This document shows, one piece after another, positions 22,201-31,700 of a stretch of DNA of 64,000 nt. A program made the translations under genes and the position numbers. Origin of the DNA: Tubiluchus corallicola (lineage: Eukaryota; Priapulida; Priapulimorpha; Priapulimorphida; Tubiluchidae); assembly GCA_030141605.1 (NCBI GenBank), contig JAQGDQ010000127.1, positions 186,001-250,000 on the forward strand, written 5' to 3'. Below the pieces are notes generated by a model, which worked only from the letters and a program-made list of their open reading frames with translations, searched no databases and was not told where the DNA came from. Numbering within the stretch: position 1 is the stretch's first letter; each line of letters begins with the position of its first letter.

Positions 22201-25200
22201 AACTTTATTTACTTCAGGAAAGCGTCAAGAAGCATTCAGCATTGTTGAGGACTGTGGAGTTGACTCAGCTGAGAAATATCTATCGCACTAATAGTTCAAA
22301 AAGTCCGTAACCAGCATAGTTTGCTTGCGAATTAGTGCGGTTTACTCTGTATAATCTGATCAAAAGTTCAAACTTTCAACAAAAGTAAAAAAGATCTGCA
22401 GTCATCAGTTTGTGCTTCTCTAATAAGGTTAGACATAATAATTGCAACTATTTGACACATTATCATCCATCATTGTAGCATTCTGAAAAAATAAGCAACT
22501 TTGTCTGTTTGTTGAAAACATTTAAACGTCCTTTGAAAGGGCTATCAAGATAAATAGGTTACATATTGCAATTTGGAAAGTATGAAAGTCATAATATTGT
22601 TTATACTATACTTACAGTTGCAATACCAGTCACGCTGTAAGCGTGCTGTGTTACAAGACCTGTACTTGTTCGTGTTTGCCTTCTATCCTCGGCCTGCGGT
22701 CAAAAAGATTTATTGAAATATAAAAAAGGCTAAAAACAGACTGTTTGTCTGTTGCAGATTGTATTGTTTATCTCTGATTATGTAACAAGGTAAAGGTGAG
22801 AAAGGCATATGGGCACATAACACACGCAAGAATGCACACGCCGTAATATTACTGTAGAATAAAGAATAAATTCGGCACACTGCGGGCCGGCATCCAGTAC
22901 TCAATGGTAGAGCCTACTTATTATTATTTAGTTGTTGTAGTGAGACCGTAACCTAACAAATTTTCAAGAACCCTCTAAGGTGAGATGCTAAACCCGTAAA
23001 GATCACGAAAAATGAAACCAAATAGGAGCAATTTGCCCGGTGAACGATGATAGTCACCCATCCATTTACTAACAAGCATTGATTAACTTCGGTTGTTCGC
23101 TAGCTTAAAGTTAAACCTCGCATAACGACGAAACCTGCTAAAAGATTAAATTATTTTTTCCGATCATAGCTTGGCAACAAATAGTGTCCAGGCCTTGGCT
23201 TTCATCAACTTATTGATTTTTCTTTTCCCAGAGAGTGGTGCCAGTGAGAATCATAAGTACAATCCGTTACAACTAATTCTTAAGACAGAAAATCAAATGA
23301 ATCGATGGCAGCAGCTTGGCATCTAATGTTTTCTTTTAAGTATGAAGTAGCATTTAATTATTATTATGTAACGTTGCTGTTTCATTAAATTTTCATGAAT
23401 TAGTTTCTTATCAGGCTTTAACTGCGGAACGCTCCTAGCCTTGATGACGCACAGAATACACGGGTTAGATCATCTCTCTCTTTTCTCTCCCTCCCTCCCT
23501 CCCTCGTGGAAACTTGCAAACTTCGACGTGAGCTTAATGGTAATCGAAGTGACCGTAAAGCCAGCTGTAATGACCCAGAATAAATCATTGAACCGTACTT
23601 TAACTAGCAGATAAACATTAGGCTTTATTTCATTGTCTCGTAATTTTCACGATAAAATTTGGCTTTATAGTGAAGGGTGGAAACGAATTCGGTTGAAATA
23701 AATAAAAAATAATCCATTTTTGTTATCAGGTAGCCAGCCAAGCGCTATAGCCTAACAGCAAACAGAGGGTTAGGCTTACTATAATCACACAGTGAGTTTA
23801 GAAAAAATTTTCATAAAATGTACCGTTATGGAACAAGAAACAAGTGAGGATCGAGGTATCACAGATCTAATGACGCCATAAATAAAGTCGGGTACATTAT
23901 GACCATTTTCTCCCAGTACATAAGTTTCAGCTATACCGCCAGTTAAGTCCTGCATGGCGTAAGCAGTGTATCCTCCCTCTAATGCTTCATACGAACCATA
24001 CATTCTGCAGAAAAACACGATATTAACTTAGTGGAATCAATAGGGAAACTATAGCCAAAGTGTCTTTACGAATTTTAAAACATCAACAGTATATTTTACC
24101 CTTATGCAGATGGCCTTGTTAGATAGTTAGCTCAAAATTTCATAGTTTTATGGGTCATTTTAGCGTTACTAATCCACCATGAACTGTTTAAATAGAACAG
24201 GCTTGCATTTAAGCTAAAAACAACGTTTTAATGAAAAAAAGACGATGTAATGCATAAAAGTCTTCGATTCTCATTTCGATGTCAAATTGAAGATACAAAA
24301 GACTCCGCACTCAATGAAATATTTAACCATTTAACCTAAGCAAACATCTTAATAAAAATTAGGTCGTTACTTCTGTTTATGTAATGAAATTTTAATCATA
24401 TATGTTGCTTACATATTCTTTTCACTTTTCATTTGAACTATTTACCACCTTTTATGCGAATGGGTTGAGCCATAGCTTATCGAAACATGCCAGTATAGGT
24501 TAGTAACTTAATATTCATACTTTGCGTATGCTTTTTCCAGGAGGGCGCTCCAGAATTCTGTACTGTCAGCTGAGTGCATGTACACGAGTTCTCCACGGTA
24601 TGTGGGTAAGCGATCATCAACAATAATTTCCACCCACTCCCCATATTGCCAGAACCGAAACACGAAGATTCCAGCGTAATTTTTGTGAAAGTACTGATTA
24701 GTTGGAACGCAGTTTCGAAACAGTCGAGGTGTCATGGTCAAGGACGCCACTCCTGCTAGAAGCCAACAATCGCCTAAAGCCAATTAAAAAACTGGTAAGT
24801 ACTTTAGTTGCCATCTATTGAAAAATAAAAAATATTTGAAAACTTATCGATTTTCGAGTTTTGTTATTAAACTCGCTCCCAATAGTGGATTTTTAACATT
24901 AGCTTCTGATAAAGAAGTTAATAAAACGACATACAGTGGCTTTAAAACGTTCCTGTGTTTATGATCCCCATAATGTTTCAAAAAATTGATAACTTTTGCG
25001 TCAAAGAAATAACAAATCTGAGATGTGTGCGGATTGTATATATAGGGTTTACTTTAAAGCATGTACCTAAGCACACCGTTGGCTAGTTAATACACAACCT
25101 GTTTCCTGAAGTTAAATTTTACCAAATCCGGCTAATACTTGGATAGCTGTATACAGGCGGAATTTTCTTAAGCCCCCTCCTAATGACCTTGTACGTTTAG

Positions 25201-28200
25201 GGCTCCTCCAAAATGTTTCGTTCTAAGTATTCCCATAGGAACTAATCCCATGTAGTTAGAAAATCGTTTCAAAAGTTGAGTGTAACAAGTTAGATGACTT
25301 GCGTGTGGCGAGCAGAAAACAAATTTGCGCTTGAAATCGAAGTTCGTCATTGAAAATGATGCAGTGAATGAGTATTTTGATTATCACGCTATGGTTTTTA
25401 AATTAAATAGATGCGAATGACATCAGGATAAAAAAGCAAAGAAGGAGGGGTTGAGTCGAGGAATAATGGCATGTTGAAAACAGTATAAATTTTTGTCGCT
25501 TTATTAGCAAACGGAAACAGCATGTAAATTGTAAATTATTGAATTTTTAAATCGATACAAGCAATTTGAGGTACGAAAAAACAACTTTAACCAGTTTTGA
25601 ATTTGTTTTGATAGATAATGAAAAAGTTTTTCTATTTGGTTTTTAGCCAGCCCAACGTCAAGTGCAAGTGCAGAAACAATATAAACAAAATCATTAAAGT
25701 GAATTACATCATTTCGTAATAAAAATTTTCATTAAAATTTCGTCAACTACATTAAGCTAGAGAATGAGGAACGTAGTCGCTTATACGTATCTGAACAACC
25801 TGAAACAAATAAAAATTAAATCATAAATTTATTATGTGGTCTATTTTCTTTCTTTTAAAAGTTTCTATTTAAAGGTTATTTTTATGAGTTGTGTTTGCTT
25901 GATTGTTTTGGAATGTTTGGTTGGTGATGTTAAATAATATCTATTTAATCTAGTACCAAAAACAAACGTTTTGAGTGTTAATTGAACCAACGTAATGTAA
26001 ATCGTAAAAAGCTTTTGTTGCGCACTTTTTACTTTAGTTCTTCCTGGATCTATGAGTTTTAATATTCAAGCAGCCGTGAAAATAAAATAAATAGAAAGGT
26101 ATACTCACTGTGTAATTGAATTTAATAAATTCGTGTTGATTATTAAAATAATAAAACCAGTTTATAATCTCATGCGCAAGCAAACATAAGCTATACGGCG
26201 AACGCTGGTTGGATAAGCGGAAACATAAGTCAAGGACGTAGAGATAGAGGATGCTGAAGTTTTAAGATTACAAGATTTTGAGTTTTACATTAAACACGTG
26301 TGCAGAGATCCACCTATGCAAGTGTGATCGTTGTTTTATTTTAAAAGTTTACATACGATGAAATGTCGCGTAAAAATAGAAATAATTGCAGGGTTCGGTA
26401 AAAATGTGTAGCACTAAGGAATGAGAATATAATAGTGATGTAGTAATAATTAAACTTGCGGATGAAATGAATCCACAATTATTACAATTTGAAACCAAAT
26501 CCAATGAAAGAAAAGAAGTGTTGATTCTAGGCTCTAAATTAATTAGAAAAACTGATCTAGGCCAATAGATTTGACACATTTGCAGTCTGAGCTCATACTT
26601 TTGTTTGTACAAGTGATTGTAATATATTGTTTTCAATGAGAGTGCGCAGACATGCAATTTTTAATTGCGCAACTTTTAGCCAAACACAATAGATAAGGAT
26701 AAGAAAGAGACAGCGTCTTATGAAGCGGTACCATTAATCATACTAAACAGAGATAAGAAATACAAATTAATAAAGCCAAATTATACTTATTGTCTTTGCC
26801 ATTATTTTTTCAACGACAAATTTTAAAAATCTAGAACAAAATATAAAATTTAGAAAGTGAACAGCTCGTGCAGAATGTCACCAACCCATTCTGCTGCCCA
26901 CTGCTGACTTTTTCCTACTACTGCGGGTTTCCATAATGGTAAACATCGTTTACGATTATACGCCTGATCGGTCATTCTAGTTTCCATCCTCCAAATATAC
27001 GAACTGTAAATTGCATAAAATTCGCATTCTAAATTATTTAACCTTTTCATATGAACTGATATCGCTAAACAACATTTGTATTTGGAATTCGAGTCTTTTA
27101 GCAGCATAGGTGTTTCCCTTTTAAGCAGTTTTTGATTTTTAAGATAATGGATGCCAGTATATTACAGCTGCTACACAAGTTAACTTAAATGTTACCTTAT
27201 AGTAAAACGTTGTTGGAGTAGTAGGTGATAATGTAAAAGAAGCCCACGTAAGCTTTCACAAAGTAATAAGAGTAGCCAAAAGATAAGAGTCATTTCAATC
27301 AGGTAATGTTTTTTTCTATACTTGATGTCCACTCTATGCAGCAATTGATCAAAACTATTTGGACTCATCCAATAACAATCAAAGCATTTTCTCGGTTGAG
27401 TCCGTAGTGTTGTGAGTTGGAGTTGGTTACAAATACACGTTGAATAAACGGAAATGCATTTGCGACATTACTCCTTTTTTATTGCCAGTGAACACAAAAT
27501 AACAAAACAAAACATCAGAGCTGTCATCCTGAGCAACCGACATTACTTCCACCTCTATAACAACTAACTAACTAGGTCAAAATCAAGTTACAGAACACAG
27601 GTGAGAAGCCAACCTGGCGCTTAAATTAGAATCGGCAGGCGGGTCATAACAGTAAGTCGCCATAGAGCTTATACAATTGTCATTTCACCAATCCTTGGCT
27701 AGTTATTGGGTAACATTATTCGGGTGTCTACTTGTTTTTTATGAATTAACAATACGTACACATACATGCAACCTCTCTATAGTGTCAGTTGCGCAATCTT
27801 AAAATTGCACGTCTGCGCACTCGATTTTGGTACACCAGTAAATTGTTGCCGTTTTCAATTGCACAACTTACAACTGCACAACTGAAAATTGCATGTCTGT
27901 AATAGGCCTAAGGTATGTTCTTCAACACAGATGTCTAGTGGTCTAGCTAAAACGTGAAATTTGTAACCCATTGATCCTTCTTTTGGTTAAAGTTATTTTT
28001 TTAAACTTAATTATGGGCTTATTCCGTTATTAACAGATAATTATTAATTAGTAATCATTAGCTATAGCTATTCTACCTAGTTGTCCTTGCATAACGTCAA
28101 ATCTGCTTGCTCCTTTGGCGATAAATATCGGTTTTGGGCAAAGTTCCTACAAAAAATGTCAACAAAATTGTATACGATAAAGGAACGTATATAAATATTA

Positions 28201-28702
28201 CGCTGGAATACATAATTTAAGATTAGAAAAGCGCTAAAACAACGACAGATGGTTCTCTTTAAAAGGCACCGTTTACTAGCAATGTTTCTCTTTAAGGCGT
28301 GAAATTTCTGTTTCGTTAAATTTTGAATAGAAAGATATCCCGCAACAATTTAATAAAAGTCAGCATTTGGTGCTCTTTTTTCGGCCAATCTTTGCTACAC
28401 AGTTATTATAACTTTGACATGTGAATAAATTATTGAGTGGTAAATTTTCTATAACTATATTTACCTGAGGTCGCTTCCACACTATTGGCCAAAGCTTTGG
28501 TCGATGTTTATGATAAAGCGACGTAGCATCTGCTTTGAAATCTTCATCCTCGAAGAGTGTGCCATTCTCTAGACATTCCTGCTTTATACGCATGTACTCA
28601 TTAGATGATGATGGTCCGGTACTTCCCCTAGATACCGTACTGTATACACTCCTGGTGTCACCGTTAACCCCATTGTAAACAGACATGGTAACGAAAATTT
28701 AC
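7629..28702 (-). CDS. Typical calpain cysteine protease, complete, 18 exons
   Basis: A cytosolic, calcium-linked protease that cuts its targets at limited sites. Exons in transcript order: 28465-28702 (ATG at 28686), 28077-28146, 24521-24773, 23824-24004, 22616-22693, 20558-20646, 20047-20124, 18904-19076, 18304-18446, 14796-15013, 14138/14142-14193, 13209-13253, 12748-12805, 10233-10303, 8550-8628, 8307-8420, 7855-7910, 7629-7655. With the 14142 edge all phases agree and the joined frame is 2,007 bases (668 residues). It has protease core C100, H259 and N284, C2-like domain III (about 325-501), and a penta-EF-hand region (about 520-668) ending VYS, close to the MYS-type end of many calpains. 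That order marks a typical calpain; I cannot assign the paralogue. The second half of EF-hand 2 was not found, so one 0-0 phase exon may be missing between 8628 and 10233. Exon 1 is preceded by a strong acceptor (28703-28715), so an upstream leader exon or trans-splicing is likely. Confidence 0.92.
9295..10090. repeat. Degenerate minisatellite split by microsatellites
   Basis: From about 9295 to 9665 a roughly 17-20 base motif recurs many times in variants of CTGCTAAACCTGCCACATTG, with lengths and bases drifting between copies. It resumes at about 9990-10090 (TTGCCAAACT, CCACACTAG, CTCCACACTGTC). Between lie a TC/TA dinucleotide tract (9736-9797) and a second TA tract (9852-9880). It lies in the calpain intron between EF-hand exons 14 and 15. 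Units are unequal and directly abutting, with no constant repeat and unique spacer, so it is not a CRISPR array. Confidence 0.75.
9736..9880. repeat. (TC)n(TA)n and (TA)n microsatellites
   Basis: Pure TC tract to about 9760 running into a TA tract to 9797; a second TA tract at 9852-9880. Confidence 0.9.
10795..12385. repeat. Patchwork of internally repeated non-coding sequence
   Basis: Several phrases recur here. AAATGTGAAAATTA(G/A) followed by GCAAAC occurs near 10972 and 12352. A block around CAATTGG, CCGCTTG and TTTGCATT(C/G)AGCA(C/T)T occurs at about 11607-11665 and again at about 11755-11815 (period about 148). GTGTTTAAAATAATTTCTTC at about 11079 also occurs at about 9831. This looks like old copies of one or more transposable elements; no coding frame survives. 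Confidence 0.45.
14142..18446 (-). CDS. Calpain exons 9-11: C2-like domain III and linker
   Basis: Exon 9 (18304-18446) reads [11 protein letters not shown] then AIGFYVYK. Exon 10 (14796-15013) reads [13 protein letters not shown] then AKFLLRVF, the usual end of domain III. Exon 11 (14142-14193) encodes a short polar linker. Two donors are possible for exon 11: GTAGGT at 14141 keeps the frame, while GTGCTT at 14137 breaks the phase with the next exon, so I chose the former. The 3.3-kb intron between exons 9 and 10 contains a second exon-like open stretch (15174-15289) that does not fit in phase. Confidence 0.88.
14304..14348. repeat. Perfect 16-bp inverted repeat with 13-base loop
   Basis: 14304-14319 (TATGATGGTATACGGC) is exactly complementary to 14333-14348. 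It lies in a calpain intron about 40 bases from a 5S-like sequence. Confidence 0.85.
14385..14453 (-). repeat. 5S rRNA-derived sequence, copy 1
   Basis: Read on the minus strand this contains GGGCCTGATTAGCAAGTGG followed by ATGGGTGACCACCAGG. That closely follows the 3' half of animal 5S rRNA (GGGCCTGGTTAGTA, then TTGGATGGGAGACCGCCTGG). The 5' half is not clearly recognisable, so this is not a working 5S gene. A 5S-derived SINE fragment or a decayed 5S pseudogene fits. Confidence 0.6.
15174..15289 (-). other. Unassigned exon-like open stretch inside a calpain intron
   Basis: The stretch has a strong polypyrimidine-AG acceptor on its right and a GT donor on its left. One frame ends [14 protein letters not shown], which resembles the first EF-hand of calpains. 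But it lies 5' of the domain III exon, and its phase (1 in, 0 out) does not fit between exons 9 and 10. It could be a stray exon duplicate or a coincidence. Confidence 0.2.
18904..24004 (-). CDS. Calpain exons 4-8: histidine and asparagine subdomain, start of domain III
   Basis: Exon 4 (23824-24004) reads [11 protein letters not shown] and DLTGGIAE. Exon 5 (22616-22693) holds catalytic H259 in [11 protein letters not shown]. Exon 6 (20558-20646) holds catalytic N284 in RLRNPWG. Exon 7 (20047-20124) gives the KQDGEF segment, and exon 8 (18904-19076) completes W and reads [10 protein letters not shown] then [11 protein letters not shown] at the entry to domain III. The residue before the catalytic histidine is usually glycine in calpains and is glutamine here. 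Introns hold a 176-bp tandem duplication and a 5S-like sequence. Confidence 0.93.
19290..19470. repeat. Purine-rich degenerate short tandem repeat
   Basis: Variants of GATAGGACA, GACAGAACAGA and GATAAGACAG recur irregularly with a period of about 5 bases. Non-coding, within a calpain intron. Confidence 0.4.
21081..21420 (+). repeat. Recent tandem duplication, period 176 bp
   Basis: The block starting CATTTACAATTATAATTAG at 21081 restarts at 21257 and stays almost identical for about 160 bases (differences include CTAC/CTGC, TTCC(C/C)TGCGG/CGCGG and AAACGCC/AAACGTC). The second copy diverges near 21415. Non-coding, in a calpain intron. Confidence 0.85.
23036..23101 (-). repeat. 5S rRNA-derived sequence, copy 2
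   Basis: On the minus strand it reads AACCGAAGTTAATCAATGC, TTAGTAAATGGATGGGTGAC. This tracks 5S rRNA through the internal control region (GGAAGCTAAGCAG ... TTAGTACTTGGATGGGAGAC). It has the same orientation as copy 1 and keeps more of the middle of 5S. Flanks differ from copy 1. Degenerate, so a SINE fragment or pseudogene rather than a gene. Confidence 0.55.
23473..23504. repeat. (TC)n / (CCCT)n microsatellite
   Basis: A TC-rich run followed by repeated CCCT units. Confidence 0.8.
24521..28702 (-). CDS. Calpain exons 1-3: N-terminus and catalytic-cysteine subdomain
   Basis: Exon 1 (28465-28702) carries the start and a short Ser/Thr-rich lead, then the family FEDEDF motif and ends at WKRPQ. 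Exon 2 (28077-28146) gives the FDVMQGQL stretch that precedes the active site. Exon 3 (24521-24773) begins inside GDCWLLAG, holding catalytic C100, and runs through EIIVDDRLP and [15 protein letters not shown]. Junction phases are 0, 1 and 2. The second intron (24774-28076) is 3.3 kb and holds an inverted-repeat element (26640-27822). Confidence 0.93.
26640..27822. mobile_element. Element-like segment bounded by 34-35 bp inverted repeats
   Basis: 26640-26673 starts GAGTGCGCAGACATGCAATT and its reverse complement, with one substitution-rich spot and one indel, lies at 27788-27822. A further shorter copy of the 3' arm occurs at 27874-27900. The enclosed 1.1 kb includes a minus-strand frame (26850-27107) whose tail reads [17 protein letters not shown], which I cannot assign. 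A decayed DNA transposon or MITE is likely. No target-site duplication was resolved. Confidence 0.45.
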
Positions 28703-31700
28703 CTGAAACGGGAAAACGATGAATTCACAAAAGAAAAATGCCTGCATGCATAAACAAATGATAAAACAAGTGAATTACGAGGATCGTGCTGCATACAAGT
28801 TAATCATTTGGCCTACTATTTTTATTTCTTGGCAGAGAGAAGACAGAGTAAAAGTAAATGTTCAATTTTTGCTGTGGTTAAGCCGCAACAACATTAGGAG
28901 CAAACTTGGCAGATTTGGCGGCAAATGATTAAGTCAACCAATTAATTACAAATCAAATAAATGCGGTCAAGCTGCTGCCACTCTAGTGACGCACAAATTT
29001 ACGCGTATTAATTTCGTGCATTAAACTCCAGTTAAAATCAAATACCTGACAACCGCCAAGCCAAAAATTTCCGTTAAACATAAAGCTAAATTGAGAATTA
29101 AACCTCTTATTTCCCAAGTTCAATGGCATTAGAAAGTTGTAGTGCATGACCCGAAGAAAGTAATCTATTGGGTGAGAATTTCTGCTGAGAAAAAGTGCAA
29201 ATATGACATGACAGACAATTTACTGTTCTAAATCAAACATGGTTAGTACAGACGAGCTACTCTAAGGCACGATTAACTCGAGTTCAACCTCTTACTACGT
29301 TGGAAAGAGGGATGGGAGATACGTTATGCATATTCACAAAGAAATAATCGAAAAGCAATTGTCTTCACCAGACTTCACGTCATTTCAACTGGACGGCCAA
29401 TGAAAGCATTAGCAGTTCCAAGAAAAGGCTGCAGTATAAAATTATCAACAAAAAATCCATATCTGCACCGACTGATACAGAATTTTATAGGCACCGGCCT
29501 AAACTATGTCCAACCCCCGCACGAGGTATCAACTTCCTTTATTATTCCAAAGCCGAGAAAAATTGACGACAGACGTGTAGACAGAACCGATAATTCTATA
29601 GTTGCCACATCACTAGAGCAACTATAACAAAAAAAGAATACGACGATACAAATCATACGCACCCCCCATTGTCATCATTATCAACATTATCGCGTTATGG
29701 GAATAGCTGAATGATGGTTACGTGTGCATAGCTACGAATTTGAACTGTGGCAGGACTAGTTAGTAAATAGACTGTTGACCATATCCCTCTACCATACCAC
29801 CTCTGCCATTTCAAATGCCATATTGCTTCTAGCTTTTTCCTTCGTTGAAGGAAGATGTACACACTTCCAAGCGTAGTCAAAACTCCTGTACCACTTCAGT
29901 GTCTCATGTTAAAAATTATCATTGATAAAGAGTTCAATCCACAATCGTTCAACGTTATAATACATCTCACTACTGAGTGGTGAAGGGGGGATTGCACAGT
30001 CTTCATTAGCTGTCTAATTTCTAATTACCGCGTAATGCAAAATTTCATGATGTCTAAAATAAATATAAAGTGTAGAACATTTGATAACAGTTAACAAAGG
30101 AACTTGTAATTTTCTGTAAACGTAAATTTTTCAGAGCAAGCTGAAGGACGTAAATCAAATCATCAGTTACTATCATTACTGCCAGCAATGGTCAAACGAT
30201 TGCTTAATTCACGTGAAAAGGTTATGTCATCACAATTTATAATGACTGATTCCAGGCACCTGATCAAGTAAATAGCATGGAATTTTTAGACAATCAAAAT
30301 CAGCTTAGGAATTACCAACAATACTAAAAATGATAAAGGTCACTGCAGGAGATTTATCAGTATTTTTTATCAATTACTGTATTGTTAAGCGTGGTGTAAC
30401 GATTGCGACCTTTGACATTGTTCATTTTCTTATTGCTTATAATGCTTCATGCCAAATAGAGCAAATAGGATATTTATGTCAATTAAGCAGACGAATGCAA
30501 TGAAATACATGTATATGGGACAGACATCAAACTTTATTAGAGATATTTGTACTGGCAGAGCATATACCGGGAATTAAGGCGAAAATTGGATCTCGTGCAA
30601 TTATTGAATTAAGTGGAATATGAAAATCTGCCTAATACTACTGTGTGCTTTGTCTCATTATCTCTGTGCTAACTACATAAATTATTAATTGATATGTTTC
30701 GGTGATGAGTAATAGCCTAAGCCGTCGGGTATTGTAAATCAGTTTTCGCTGCATACAAAAGATATTTGAAATGAAAAGAACTCAGTTTAAACAAAAAAAA
30801 GCCTGTGGCCTATTATAGGAAAATTGTGAATAATACGTGTAGTAAATTTTTCGCTTAATTCGTGTCCTATCAGAAATTTGCAATTATTGCAATGTTAGGT
30901 TTGTTTAAATTTTGCAAGGACTTAAATTCAAAACAAAATATGCCATAAAATTAAACGATGGCTAAACATAAGCTATATAACCAACAATCAGCTCCATTCT
31001 CGATGCACCTTGATTTGTGTGTGAGTTTGAGTAAGTTGAACGGTGAGCTACGTTTTCATTATTCTTGATTCAAGATAATTACAAATGCTATTAAGAAGTT
31101 AGTTACCAATTCGTAAATAAGACTACTGCCCCATAGTGTATAGCTACAATGCATCTGTATCAAAGCAGATAAGTAGGTGGTGCAGGGACAGCAGGGAAAA
31201 AACAACAATAAAAAAGTATGAAACGCTATAAATATGCACTTAAAACTGCCGAAATATGATATAAATATTTAGCAAAATTTATAGCATTTTATAGCCTCAA
31301 AACTTTCTGTTATTATTTCTATTTCATTTTAACAGTCGTCAGTCACAGTCAGAATTATACGATAATTTTGACATGAAGTTATAGCCCGTAGGTCGCTTAT
31401 CAGAATAGAAAAATGCAGAAAAATGCAGCGCAAAAAGATATGCATAGTATGCAGCGCAAAATGCAGCGTACTATACAACGCAAAAAGATGCCCACAAGTG
31501 CGGCGGTGTCTTATTTATGATAATTGCTTCACTGTGTTAGACTTATTGTTTTTAAATGTGAGAACTGATCTTTATTGGGCAATTATAACAATTCTGTGTT
31601 GTTTCCATGTAAGTGTTACTTGCGTTGTGCAGTATTTTACTCAATGCAGTTTTTAATATTTGGATTAATCTGAAAAAACAGTCACGAAGGGGCAATTAGC

